A stretch of 64,000 bases of DNA from Undibacterium sp. YM2 (GTDB lineage Bacteria > Pseudomonadota > Gammaproteobacteria > Burkholderiales > Burkholderiaceae_D): the NCBI RefSeq assembly GCF_009937975.1, contig NZ_AP018441.1, forward strand, positions 5,828,001-5,892,000, read 5' to 3'. A program made the translations under genes and the position numbers. The notes under the pieces are model-generated. The model saw nothing but the letters and a program-made list of their open reading frames with translations. It ran no database searches and was not told where the DNA came from. This document shows, one piece after another, positions 45,284-54,770 of this stretch. Positions within the stretch are counted from its first letter, which is position 1. Each line of letters opens with the position of its first letter.

Positions 45284-46099
45284 CTAGCGCTTGATCAAGC
45301 GGATTTCAAACAATTTGGGCCACAATTTACCGGTCACAAACAGCCTGTCTTTGGCCGCATCATAGGCGATGCCGTTCAGGACATCAGGGTTACCCATGAT
45401 GCGGTCGCCCATGGAGAGCAAGCCGTTCAAATTGATCCAGCCTATGACCTTGCCGGTTTTGGGGTCAATACGGGCGATGTTATCGGTTTGCCAGATGTTC
45501 GCAAAAATCTCGCCCTTTACCCATTCAAGTTCATTCAACTGATCTACTGCCTTGCCGTCAGCGGTGACCTTGATGCGGTGGGTCTCGCGCAAAGTGAGCG
45601 GGTCAAGGAAACGCAATTCTGAGGTGCCGTCGCTCATGATGATTTCTTTATCATTGCGGGCCAGGCCCCAGCCCTCGCCTTTGTAGGTAAATTCTTTCTG
45701 GAAGGCGAAAGTGTCGAGATCAAGCACATAACCCGCCTGGGTAGTCCAGGTGATGCCTATAATGCGCTTGTCCCACCAGGTGATACCCTCACCAAAAATC
45801 TGTCTGGGCAGATCCATTTTTTGCAGGACTTCACCGGTTTCCAGCCTGACCTTGCGTACGGTAGAGCGACCTTGCAAACCCGTACTTTCATACAAGAAGC
45901 CATCCTTGATAAACAAACCCTGGGTGAAGGCATTCGGGTCATGCGGGTACGCATGCACCACTTCATAGGTATAACTTGGGATTGCCGATGCAGCCTGGGC
46001 ACTTGCCACAGGCAAGAATACGGCGCTACTCCATAACAAGCCGGACAATACGCCTGAAAACAAGCCTGCCGATAATCCTGTCAATGTCCATTTACGCAT
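45284..46099 (-). CDS. Glutaminyl-peptide cyclotransferase (bacterial/plant type)
   Basis: A 271-residue exported enzyme of the five-bladed beta-propeller type that turns N-terminal glutamine into pyroglutamate. It has a signal peptide with a hydrophobic core (LTGLSAGLFSGVLSGLLWSS), then the family sequence YTYEVVHAYPHDPNAFTQGL, ESTGLQGRSTVRKV, GEGITWWDKRIIGITWT, LNELEWVKGEIFANIW and DVLNGIAYDAAKDRLFVTGK. ATG 46099 begins the signal peptide; the longer frame to 46159 is rejected. Substrate proteins are unknown; exported proteins with mature Gln ends are likely. Confidence 0.92.
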   Translation of the reverse strand: MRKWTLTGLSAGLFSGVLSGLLWSSAVFLPVASAQAASAIPSYTYEVVHAYPHDPNAFTQGLFIKDGFLYESTGLQGRSTVRKVRLETGEVLQKMDLPRQIFGEGITWWDKRIIGITWTTQAGYVLDLDTFAFQKEFTYKGEGWGLARNDKEIIMSDGTSELRFLDPLTLRETHRIKVTADGKAVDQLNELEWVKGEIFANIWQTDNIARIDPKTGKVIGWINLNGLLSMGDRIMGNPDVLNGIAYDAAKDRLFVTGKLWPKLFEIRLIKR

Positions 46100-46272
46100 G
46101 CAAATATCCCATCCTTGGCAGGCAACAACATTGCTGCCTGTCTTGCTGAATTTTACCAAGCACTGTCATTAAAGACCGCTTTGGCATAGAAGGAGGAAAG
46201 AATAGATATTTTCGGCAAGCCTGTCACCTGAATTTACTTAGCGTGACAAATCTCTTGGACGATGGAACTGGC

Positions 46273-47091
46273 TCAGGAAGGTTTTTCCAGTTGCTCATAG
46301 ACGGCATTGGAAATGCGTGCGAGTTCTGCTTTGCTGATACTGCCCGACAAGGCATAGCCAAACTTGCCATCGACCCAGTAAAACACATTGACCTTGCCAT
46401 CTTGCAGGAATTTGAAACCGGTATCCTTGTTTTGCACCTGGTCATTGCTGACGTACAGGGTCAGGCGCTGGCCGGTCGCATCCTGATACATGAACTGTGC
46501 GACCGGGCCAGTGCCGCCCGGCAAAAGGCGGCCACCAACCAGCTCATACGATAGTTTGCCGAGCTTGGGTGCACGCATGGGGCTGCCCATGCGTTTGGAC
46601 AGCCAGGCAACCAGTTGTTCTTCCTGCTCTGCCCCCACTTCTACCGGGCGGCGCACGTCAGGACTATATACGAGATGCGCCACCGCAGCCTGATGGGCAA
46701 AGCCTGCCGCGCCATGAACACCATTTTTTTGCACATCAGCCTGAGCCAGTACCGCGCTGGCATCACTGCGTGCATGCAACCACCAGCCACTGCTGGCACT
46801 GACAAAGGCAATGGCGACACCGGCAGCCAGATGACGCCAGCCCCAGACAGGCTGGTTGGCTGCCGCAATAGCTGGTCTCAGTATTGAACTGAGCCGGGCG
46901 GGCACAGGTTCATCAACAACAGGATCAAACAAGGCATGGAGGCCAGCATTCTGTTTGCGCCAGGCAGACACTTTTTCCTGCTCAGCCGGGTTCGCCTGCA
47001 GATAGCCTTCTACCTCTGCCAGGCGGGCGGCAGATAACTGGCCATCGACATAGGCATGCAAGTCTGCTTCGCTGATGGGCTCGTGTTTCAT
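46273..47091 (-). CDS. Anti-sigma factor (membrane)
   Basis: A 272-residue single-pass membrane protein. The N-terminal cytoplasmic part has the anti-sigma start ISEADLHAYVDGQLSAARLA and EVEGYLQANP, without the cysteines of zinc-type anti-sigma domains. A hydrophobic helix (about residues 85-105) is followed by a periplasmic domain with DVRRPVEVGAEQEEQLVAWL, GKLSYELVGGRLLPGG and FYWVDGKFGYALSGSISKAE. It begins 13 bases after the ECF sigma gene, the usual pairing, and would hold that sigma factor at the membrane until a signal releases it. Confidence 0.88.
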   Translation of the reverse strand: MKHEPISEADLHAYVDGQLSAARLAEVEGYLQANPAEQEKVSAWRKQNAGLHALFDPVVDEPVPARLSSILRPAIAAANQPVWGWRHLAAGVAIAFVSASSGWWLHARSDASAVLAQADVQKNGVHGAAGFAHQAAVAHLVYSPDVRRPVEVGAEQEEQLVAWLSKRMGSPMRAPKLGKLSYELVGGRLLPGGTGPVAQFMYQDATGQRLTLYVSNDQVQNKDTGFKFLQDGKVNVFYWVDGKFGYALSGSISKAELARISNAVYEQLEKPS

Positions 47092-47104
47092 GTTCTGGCC
47101 TTGT

Positions 47105-47620
47105 TCACTTGACGACTTTCAAGACTGTACTGGTAGCGCGCATTTCCATAATGGCACGCAGTTTTTCGCGGCCACGCGACAGCCGCGACATCACGGTTCC
47201 CAAAGGGATATTCAAAGTAAGGGCAATATCTTCGTAACGCATTTCTTCCAGCACGACCAGTAATAATACTTCGCGCTGCTCCAGCGGCAATTGCAGCAAT
47301 GCTGCCTGCAGGTCGCGTAATTCCAGGCCATGACTCTGGCTGGCGGCCATGGCGGGCAAGGATGCGTCTTCATCATCGAGCTCTACCGTAGTCAGCGATG
47401 GCTTGCGCAGTTGATCCAGCCGCAGATTGTGCATGATGCTGAATAACCAGGCGCGCATATCGCCATCCGGCAGGAATGAGCCCAGCTTCAGCCAACCGCG
47501 TTCCATGGTGTCTTGCACCAGATCATCCGCGCCCGCCCTGTCACCCACCAGCGCACGCGCATAGCGGCGCAGGCGGGGGATGCAGGCCAGTAACTGGCTG
47601 CGGCTATCTGACTGACTCAT
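47105..47620 (-). CDS. ECF-type RNA polymerase sigma factor
   Basis: A 171-residue sigma-70-family factor with region 2 (LRRYARALVGDRAGADDLVQ, RAWLFSIMHNLRLDQLRK) and region 4 (LPLEQREVLLLVVLEEMRYE, IALTLNIPLGTVMSRLSRGR). It would direct transcription of a small regulon under the membrane anti-sigma encoded next. Directly upstream on the same strand is a small secreted protein gene (47664-48038), a possible operon partner or target. The inducing signal is not visible. Confidence 0.92.
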   Translation of the reverse strand: MSQSDSRSQLLACIPRLRRYARALVGDRAGADDLVQDTMERGWLKLGSFLPDGDMRAWLFSIMHNLRLDQLRKPSLTTVELDDEDASLPAMAASQSHGLELRDLQAALLQLPLEQREVLLLVVLEEMRYEDIALTLNIPLGTVMSRLSRGREKLRAIMEMRATSTVLKVVK

Positions 47621-47663
47621 TTGTCAGACATTAAGTGGCTTGAAATTTATCGCACGACACGCT

Positions 47664-48038
47664 TTATTCCTTGACCAGGTGCCAGACATTTTTAAAATTG
47701 TCGCCAGTACGCTCACCGGCTTTTTTATCAGCCGCATACAGGTACAGCGGCTTGCCGTCATACGCCAGTTGGGTGCTGCCATCATCGCGGGTGACGACAG
47801 AATATTTACCGGATGGCAGCTTGGCGGGTACGGCAACTGGCGGCCAGTTGGTTGCGCAAGGGCCGTTGCAAGTGCTTTTGCCACTACCAGCAACGTCCTT
47901 GTCAAAGCTGTATAAAGTCATGCCAGTATCACTGACGAGTATGCCATCTGCGACCTTGGGTGCGGACTGGGCTTGGGCCAACCCGGCGATGAATGTGGCG
48001 CTAGTCAGCAGGGCAAGGCAAATTTGTCTGGTTTTCAT
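47664..48038 (-). CDS. Secreted COG4315-type repeat protein
   Basis: A 124-residue exported protein: signal peptide (MKTRQICLALLTSATFIAGL) and two copies of the short motif LVSDTGMTLYSFDKD / LAYDGKPLYLYAADKK of the PF03640 (Lipoprotein_15) family, with CNGPCATNWPP between them. The two cysteines may form a disulfide or bind a ligand. Function of the family is unknown. AGGAG is seven bases before ATG 48038; the TTG just upstream is rejected. It is placed before the ECF sigma and anti-sigma genes. Confidence 0.85.
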   Translation of the reverse strand: MKTRQICLALLTSATFIAGLAQAQSAPKVADGILVSDTGMTLYSFDKDVAGSGKSTCNGPCATNWPPVAVPAKLPSGKYSVVTRDDGSTQLAYDGKPLYLYAADKKAGERTGDNFKNVWHLVKE

Positions 48039-48198
48039 CAAAAGTCTCCTGAAAATGTAAATGAAGTATAGGTGGCTAAACGAATGTCAGCAGCATTTGA
48101 CGCGCAAACTGCTTACACAGGGATATACGTAAGCTGAGCAGTCTTTATTCCAGCCGTTTGAAAATTATTTTTTTCAGGTGGTTTTGTGCAAGCACAAA

Positions 48199-48228
48199 GC
48201 AAAAACCCGCCAGATTAGCTGACGGGTT
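48199..48228 (-). terminator. Intrinsic terminator of 48255-49094
   Basis: On the minus strand AACCCGTCAG-CTAAT-CTGGCGGGTT forms a 10-bp stem with one mismatch, followed by TTTGC after the stem's own TT. It lies 27 bases downstream of the stop of the Pro/Ala-rich gene. Confidence 0.8.
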
Positions 48229-48254
48229 CCAGTGACTTTAGAACTTCAGTAAAA

Positions 48255-49094
48255 CTAGGCGGGTGCCCTGGTCGGGTCAGCCAGCATAGCCTGATAAAAA
48301 GGATCGGTTTGCGCTGCCAGATTAACCGCACCGGTAGTAGTAACAAATGCTGCATAAGGTGAAGCCGCCAGTGTCTGGTTACGCATTTTTATGTTTTTCT
48401 GGTTCCAGTCATTATTTTCTTTGCTTAATTTTTCATAAGCGACTTCATAGTTTTTAAGTTGATCACCCCATTCAGCCGAACCTTGCTCTGCTGTCGGGCG
48501 CTTGATCGAATTCACTGAATCCGGCCTTGGGTCAGTATTAAAGACCAGGTCTGCCGCCAGCAGATTGGGGCCACCGCCGGGATTGGATGGCGAGACAAAA
48601 GCCGATGGATTGGCCGGGTCATACACCCTGTAAGGGGCATGAGTAGGGTTGACTGCGGCAATGGTCGTGGTGGGAGCAGCTGGCGGCGTGGCAGCAGGTT
48701 TACTTGCGGCAGCCGTGGTTTTACTGCTGGCAGTTGTATCGCTGACACTGGCTACTGCTGTTGAACTCGCTGACGCGCCAGTGACTGCTGCCACCGTGCT
48801 TGCCGCCGCAGGAGGCACAGCAGGCGGCGGCGCCTGCAATTGCTCGCGCAAGGCTGTCAGTGTCGCCTGTATTTGCGCTGCCAGGTCGGTGGTCTTGGTA
48901 TCTGCACCAAGGTCAGCGGCTTTCTCCTTGATAGTACTCACCAGTTCAGCTTTGGTTTCTGGCTTGACTGCTGCCTGCAATGCCGCCTTGAACTTGTCGG
49001 CACCCTGTTCTGCATCAGCCAGTCTGGATTTGAACTTGCTTTGCAAAGCCTGCACATCACCAAAAATCGAATTTAAGTTTGAAATATCCTGCAT
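48255..49094 (-). CDS. Hypothetical protein with Pro/Ala/Ser/Thr-rich linker
   Basis: A 279-residue protein I do not recognise. Residues 1-90 look helical and coiled (QALQSKFKSRLADAEQGADK, LAAQIQATLTALREQLQ). A low-complexity Pro/Ala/Ser/Thr linker (about 90-150) follows. The C-terminal part has PYRVYDPANPSAFVSPSNPG, then EYEVAYEKL-like charged helices and a short hydrophobic end. It has no signal peptide. GGGAGG four bases before ATG 49094 fixes the start, and a terminator closes the transcript, so it is a real single gene. The 309 bases upstream (to 49403) show no further gene I can support. Confidence 0.65.
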   Translation of the reverse strand: MQDISNLNSIFGDVQALQSKFKSRLADAEQGADKFKAALQAAVKPETKAELVSTIKEKAADLGADTKTTDLAAQIQATLTALREQLQAPPPAVPPAAASTVAAVTGASASSTAVASVSDTTASSKTTAAASKPAATPPAAPTTTIAAVNPTHAPYRVYDPANPSAFVSPSNPGGGPNLLAADLVFNTDPRPDSVNSIKRPTAEQGSAEWGDQLKNYEVAYEKLSKENNDWNQKNIKMRNQTLAASPYAAFVTTTGAVNLAAQTDPFYQAMLADPTRAPA

Positions 49095-49403
49095 ACATCC
49101 TCCCGGGATTGGGGCTGCGCTTTATATGCGCTAACGCCCTTGCTTTTGCTGAGACCACTCAGCCTGATTTGATAAGCTAGAAAATATCAAACAAAGTGAC
49201 TGGATGAAGCTCAAAAAAGAGGCAATTTCTCGTTCTAGTTCCGGCTTTGTGGCCAGCATGCTTGCGACGGGCAAAAAGAGAAATGTAATCAAAATACATT
49301 TTCATCATGAATAAAATCCCTTAATAAACCGTAATAACTTAGAATAAGCATAAAAATGTAGTTTAAATACATAAAATACCAAACTTATTCATCAGGAGAC
49401 GAG

Positions 49404-51260
49404 ATGAAAACCCATGCCCTTGCAGGTCTGCTCATTAGTTTGTTTACCCTGTCAGCAGGACTGGTACAGGCCCAGCCAGCCATGGAACATGCGGAGCCCG
49501 CCTTCTGGTGGGTAGGGATGAAGAGTGACAAGCTGCAAATCATGCTGCATGGCAAACAAATTGCCACCTATACAGCACGTATCAATTATCCAGGCGTGCA
49601 CATCAAGGGCATGCACAAACTCAGCAACCCCAATTATCTGTTTCTGGATTTACAGATTGCGTCAGCCGCCCGCGCAGGCAAATTCGAGATACGCATGCAA
49701 CAGGGCACTCAGCAATTTTCCATTCCTTATGAACTCAGAGCGCGTGAGCCAGGATCGGCACAAAGGCAGGGATTTGGCCCAGCAGATGCAATCCTGAATC
49801 TTATGCCAGACCGCTTTGCCAATGGCGACACCAGCAATGACAGTCTGCCCGGCTTTGCCGACAAGCTGGACCGCAATGATGCCAGCGCTGGCCGCCATGG
49901 TGGCGACCTGAAAGGCATACGTGACCACTTGGATTACATTGCTGGCATGGGTTACACCATGCTCTGGCCTACGCCGGTCGTAGAGAATAATCAGCACGCT
50001 TATTCTTACCATGGCTATGCCGCCACCGATTATTACAAAGTCGATGCCCGCCTGGGCAGCAATGAAGAATATCTCCGGCTGGTAGCCGAAGCAAAAAAGA
50101 AAGGCATAGGTGTGATCCAGGATATCGTGCTGAATCACATAGGAGACGGCCACTGGTGGATGAAGGATTTGCCCGGCAAAGATTGGCTCAGTTACAACAG
50201 TGAATTTGTACCGACCTACCATGCGCGTACTACGGTCAGTGACCCGTATGCGTCTGCCATCGATAAAAAGAATTTCACCCAGGGCTGGTTTGAAGTGCAC
50301 ATGCCGGACATGAACCAGCGTAACCCGCTGGTGGCGAACTACCAGATACAAAATACCATCTGGTGGATAGAGTATGCCGGGCTGGCAGGCATACGGGCAG
50401 ATACTTATGGCTATTCTGATCCAGCCTTTTTAACAGAGTGGTCGCGCCGTGTCATGCAGGAATACCCCCACCTGACACTGGTAGGTGAGGAATGGTCAGA
50501 CAACCCCAACCTGGTGGCGCACTGGCTGCGCGGGCACAAGAATGCGAATGGCTATGTCTCGCATATGCCCAGCATGATGGACTATCCCTTGCACGATACG
50601 CTGCGCAAAGCTTTGGTCGCGCCAGAAAACCTGCATTCCGGCTTTGCCACTTTGTATGAAGCCCTGATCAATGACCAGCTCTACCCACAACCATCAGCGA
50701 TGGTGCTGTTTGAGGGCAATCATGATGTCAGCCGCCTGTACAGCGCACTTGATGAAGACCTGGATTTATTCAAGATGGCGATCACCTATATCGCCACCAT
50801 GCCGCGCACGCCACAGTTTTATTATGGCACCGAGATTTTAATGACCAGCACCAAACACAGGGATGACGGTGCATTCCGAAAAGACTTTCCCGGTGGCTGG
50901 ACAGGGGATGCAGTAAATGCGTTCACCGGTGCAGGTCTGAATGCCAGACAACTGGAAGCACAAGCCTTTATCAAAAACCTGCTGAACTGGCGCAAGACCC
51001 AGCGCACTATCCACCAAGGCAAGCTCATGCACTTTGCGCCGCAAGATGGCATCTATGTGTACTTCCGCTATGACCAGAAGCACAAAATCATGGTGGTGAT
51101 GAACAAGAATACGGCTGAGACAGAATTGGCGACAACACGCTTTGCAGAAATCTTGCCTGCAAACGCCAAGGCCAAAGATGTGATCACTGGACAGGAATTT
51201 GAACAGACGCAACAACTCAAAGTGCCTGCGCGTGGCGTCCTGCTGCTGGAAATTATGTAG
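49404..51260 (+). CDS. Periplasmic GH13 cyclomaltodextrinase/neopullulanase-like amylase
   Basis: A 618-residue exported glycoside hydrolase that cuts alpha-glucans or cyclodextrins. A signal peptide covers about residues 1-24, then an N-terminal beta-sandwich domain (AFWWVGMKSDKLQIMLHG) of the CMD type, the GH13 barrel from NLMPDRFANGD, and a C-terminal beta domain. Catalytic residues: Asp in AGIRADTYGYSD, Glu in LTLVGEEWSDN and Asp in FEGNHDVSRL. GGAGACGAG precedes the start. It has no local sugar transporter or regulator; the TonB receptor at 54771 is nearby but not linked by an operon. Confidence 0.92.
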   Translation: MKTHALAGLLISLFTLSAGLVQAQPAMEHAEPAFWWVGMKSDKLQIMLHGKQIATYTARINYPGVHIKGMHKLSNPNYLFLDLQIASAARAGKFEIRMQQGTQQFSIPYELRAREPGSAQRQGFGPADAILNLMPDRFANGDTSNDSLPGFADKLDRNDASAGRHGGDLKGIRDHLDYIAGMGYTMLWPTPVVENNQHAYSYHGYAATDYYKVDARLGSNEEYLRLVAEAKKKGIGVIQDIVLNHIGDGHWWMKDLPGKDWLSYNSEFVPTYHARTTVSDPYASAIDKKNFTQGWFEVHMPDMNQRNPLVANYQIQNTIWWIEYAGLAGIRADTYGYSDPAFLTEWSRRVMQEYPHLTLVGEEWSDNPNLVAHWLRGHKNANGYVSHMPSMMDYPLHDTLRKALVAPENLHSGFATLYEALINDQLYPQPSAMVLFEGNHDVSRLYSALDEDLDLFKMAITYIATMPRTPQFYYGTEILMTSTKHRDDGAFRKDFPGGWTGDAVNAFTGAGLNARQLEAQAFIKNLLNWRKTQRTIHQGKLMHFAPQDGIYVYFRYDQKHKIMVVMNKNTAETELATTRFAEILPANAKAKDVITGQEFEQTQQLKVPARGVLLLEIM

Positions 51261-51319
51261 GCTTGAATCGGCAAAACCGACGGCTTGATCGTCTTTATCA
51301 AGTCTGTTACCATCAATTT

Positions 51320-51382
51320 ATGAAAAGCCACTTTGCATCCACGCTGAGCATTAAGACCACCATTATCGCAATGGTGGGTTAG
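51320..51382 (+). promoter_or_regulatory. Possible Thr/Ile leader peptide and terminator upstream of asd
   Basis: A 20-codon frame (MKSHFASTLSIKTTIIAMVG) contains Ile-Lys-Thr-Thr-Ile-Ile codons, recalling thrL-type attenuators. Its 3' half overlaps a hairpin (CCACCATT/AATGGTGG, with CGCT/AGCG closing) followed by CTTTTTCATTTTTT, and a second hairpin (ACCCGCCT/AGGCGGGT) comes before asd. There is no good ribosome-binding site for the peptide, so the hairpin may simply end the amylase transcript. Confidence 0.35.
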
Positions 51383-51434
51383 CGCTTTTTCATTTTTTCG
51401 CAACCCGCCTACGAGGCGGGTGCATCTAGCTTGA

Positions 51435-52601
<1,167 letters not shown>

Positions 52602-52658
52602 AAACCAGGGGCTTGATTTTGGTGTAGGCTAACAGGCTTTTGCATTGCCTGGATTATC

Positions 52659-53552
52659 GTGAACAAAGCCCCTGTCTCTACCTATCTGAAACTTGTCTGT
52701 GTCGCCCTGTTCTGGGGTGGCACTTTCATTGCCGGACGCCTGGTCGCCAAAGAGATACCGCACATGATTGCGGCCTTTATCCGTTTTGCTGTTGCCTGCG
52801 TTTTATTGTTATTGCTGGCCTGGCGTCTCGAAGGTGGCTTGCCCAAACTCAGCAAGCAGCAAATGCATGCGACCTTTGCACTCGGTGCGACCGGCATCTT
52901 CTTGTATAACCTGTGCTTTTTTGCAGCGCTGGAAAACATGCCCGCCGGGCGCACTGCCCTGTTTGTGGCATTGAACCCGATAGTCACCGCGCTGGCACTG
53001 GCGCTGCTATTTGGAGAAAGGCTCAGCAAAATACGCTGGCTGGGCATCATGGTGGCCTTTGCCGGTGCGGCAGTGGTGATTACCCGTGGTGACTTGATGA
53101 GTGCCATGCATGATTTATCGCAATCGCTGGGCAAGGGTGAGCTGTTTATGCTGACAGCGATTTGCGGCTGGGCCGCCTACACCATCATAGGGCGTCACGC
53201 CCTGAAGGGACTGTCACCGATTGCAGCCACTACTTATGCGTCACTATGGGGTCTGCTCTTGCTGGGCCTGGGTGCAGTACTGGAATTACCGCGCTTTGAA
53301 CCCGCCCGCCTGAGCTGGCAAGTACTGGCTTCGCTGGTATATCTGGGTGCGTTTGGCACAGTCATCGGTTTTGTCTGGTACTACGAAGGCGTGAAAAGCA
53401 TAGGCCCGGCACGCACGGCGGTGTTCAATAACCTGGTGCCGGTATTTGGTATCAGCCTCGGTGCGCTGATACTGGGTGAACCTATTTTGCCATCGATGAT
53501 AGTCGGTGGCTTGCTGGTTATTGCCGGAGTAACGCTGACCAACAGGACTTGA
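52659..53552 (+). CDS. EamA/DMT-superfamily transporter
   Basis: A 297-residue inner-membrane protein with ten predicted hydrophobic helices in two EamA halves: FWGGTFIAGRLVAKEIP opens the first, GRHALKGLSPIAATTYASLWGL the second. The family exports amino acids, sugars or other metabolites. The start is GTG 52659. It lies 57 bases after asd on the same strand, so it could be co-transcribed and export an aspartate-family amino acid; only position supports that. Confidence 0.88.
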   Translation: MNKAPVSTYLKLVCVALFWGGTFIAGRLVAKEIPHMIAAFIRFAVACVLLLLLAWRLEGGLPKLSKQQMHATFALGATGIFLYNLCFFAALENMPAGRTALFVALNPIVTALALALLFGERLSKIRWLGIMVAFAGAAVVITRGDLMSAMHDLSQSLGKGELFMLTAICGWAAYTIIGRHALKGLSPIAATTYASLWGLLLLGLGAVLELPRFEPARLSWQVLASLVYLGAFGTVIGFVWYYEGVKSIGPARTAVFNNLVPVFGISLGALILGEPILPSMIVGGLLVIAGVTLTNRT

Positions 53553-53608
53553 GTAAAGAGCGAGTAAAAACCTGAATAAGCAGAACTGAATATCATTTCA
53601 TTTTTTGA

Positions 53609-53917
53609 CATTGCAACCCTACTGACAAACTGTTCATTACCATAGATAGCATCGTTGTAGATATAGATGCTTTCAGCAAAGGCTTAACTACTGACTTGAC
53701 ATTTGGTCTGACTGGCACCATGGTTACTGGTGACTACATCACGAATGCAAGTTATGTCAGCCCCGGCAAAGATGAAATCAAACATAGCTACAAGCACGCG
53801 ATTCATACCATGGTAAGTAATGCTGACGGTCCCAAGGGATTGCAGCCTGTACCCAAGGTTGAGGCAATACGCGGGGTTACAGAGGGATTGCTGCTAAATT
53901 TTCGGAATGACATGTAA
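53609..53917 (+). pseudogene. C-terminal remnant of a hypothetical protein
   Basis: The frame stays open from 53609 with protein-like sequence (TIDSIVVDIDAFSKGLTTDL, FGLTGTMVTGDYITNASYVS, YKHAIHTMVSNADGPKGLQ) but has no ATG, GTG or strong start; the only candidate is TTG 53696, which would cut a continuous domain. The front of the gene seems lost. The lipoprotein gene 53938-54528 follows after 20 bases and was probably its partner. I do not recognise the family. A non-standard start is possible. Confidence 0.4.
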
Positions 53918-53937
53918 AAAAATGGGGAACTGAATAA

Positions 53938-54528
53938 ATGAAAACAACATGTGCCACGGTAACAAACAAGGGACAAACATGGCTTGCTTCGCTCGCCATA
54001 TTGCTATTTTCTTTGATGCTGACTGCATGTACTGCAATAGCGCCGGCTTACCAGGCCACCGTAGATAATGTCAAGATACTGCAAACCATGCCAGACAATG
54101 CCTGGGCAGAGCCTGGTCACTTTAGCGTCGTGGACGAAAGCATGAATCAACTTCGGATACGCGGCAATCCATATAATTCACCGTTCAATAATTCATATGC
54201 AGAATATATCAAAGAAGCTTTGCGTACTGAACTACAAAGTGCCGGCAGGTTGGGAAACAAGACCAATGCTGTTATCAGTGGGCTAGTATTAAAGAATGAC
54301 CTTGATGGTTCATTCGGAATTGGAAAAGCCAGTGTTATTGTACGCTTCACCGTTACAAAGAGCGGCAAACCCATTTATGAAAAAGTAGCCATTGGCGAGA
54401 CCAAATGGGACTCTTCATTGATGGCTGCATTGGCTATCCCGGACGCACAACGCAATCATGCTGAAGCAGTGAAGCAAATGTTAGGCAAATTATTTGCAGA
54501 CCCCAACTTCCAAAAGGCAATTCAATGA
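53938..54528 (+). CDS. Putative lipoprotein
   Basis: A 196-residue protein with a long basic N-region, hydrophobic core (SLAILLFSLMLTAC) and lipobox cysteine at about residue 31. The mature part has QATVDNVKILQTMP, RIRGNPYNSPFNNSYAEYIK, EALRTELQSAGRLG and AVISGLVLKNDLDGSFGIGK, then VIVRFTVTKSGKPIYEKVAI, a pattern like small outer-membrane lipoproteins that bind a partner. I do not recognise the family. It ends the plus-strand run and is followed by a strong terminator. Confidence 0.75.
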   Translation: MKTTCATVTNKGQTWLASLAILLFSLMLTACTAIAPAYQATVDNVKILQTMPDNAWAEPGHFSVVDESMNQLRIRGNPYNSPFNNSYAEYIKEALRTELQSAGRLGNKTNAVISGLVLKNDLDGSFGIGKASVIVRFTVTKSGKPIYEKVAIGETKWDSSLMAALAIPDAQRNHAEAVKQMLGKLFADPNFQKAIQ

Positions 54529-54584
54529 AATTGAGGGTCTGAAAAAGTCTGACGGATGCATGTAAAAATTCTTGCCTGAAGCTA

Positions 54585-54618
54585 GGCTGGACGCTATCAC
54601 CAACGTCCAGCCTTTTTT
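54585..54618 (+). terminator. Intrinsic terminator of the lipoprotein gene
   Basis: GGCTGGACG (54585-54593) pairs with CGTCCAGCC (54604-54612), followed by TTTTTT (54613-54618). The stem is perfect over 9 bp. A second hairpin without a T run (GCTCAGGCA/TGCCTGAGC, 54645-54677) follows. Confidence 0.9.
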
Positions 54619-54704
54619 ATTGGCTTGCGCATTGCTTGAAATATGCTCAGGCAGTCAGCTTCGGAATTTGCCTGAGCAGTTAGTCCTGATATCTCATTTC
54701 CTCA

Positions 54705-54737
54705 TAAAAAACGGCCTGACATGCAGACCGCTTTTTT
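54705..54737 (-). terminator. Bidirectional terminator after the TonB receptor gene
   Basis: CGGCCTG and CAGACCG (one mismatch) form a short stem around ACATG, with an A run on one side and a T run on the other, so it can end transcription from both sides. It lies 34 bases beyond the TonB receptor stop codon. Confidence 0.75.
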
Positions 54738-54770
54738 ATTCAGGAGATACTAAGCCTCCATATCGCTGGA

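Noticed and set aside
46615..46887. Plus-strand frames inside the anti-sigma gene
   Set aside because: They are antisense to a gene with clear anti-sigma motifs and a membrane helix.
49204..49314. A 36-codon frame in the gap before the amylase gene
   Set aside because: It has no good ribosome-binding site and no recognisable character; it may be chance in AT-rich DNA.
54645..54677. 9-bp hairpin GCTCAGGCA/TGCCTGAGC as a terminator
   Set aside because: It has no T run on either side; the terminators on both sides of it explain transcript ends better.
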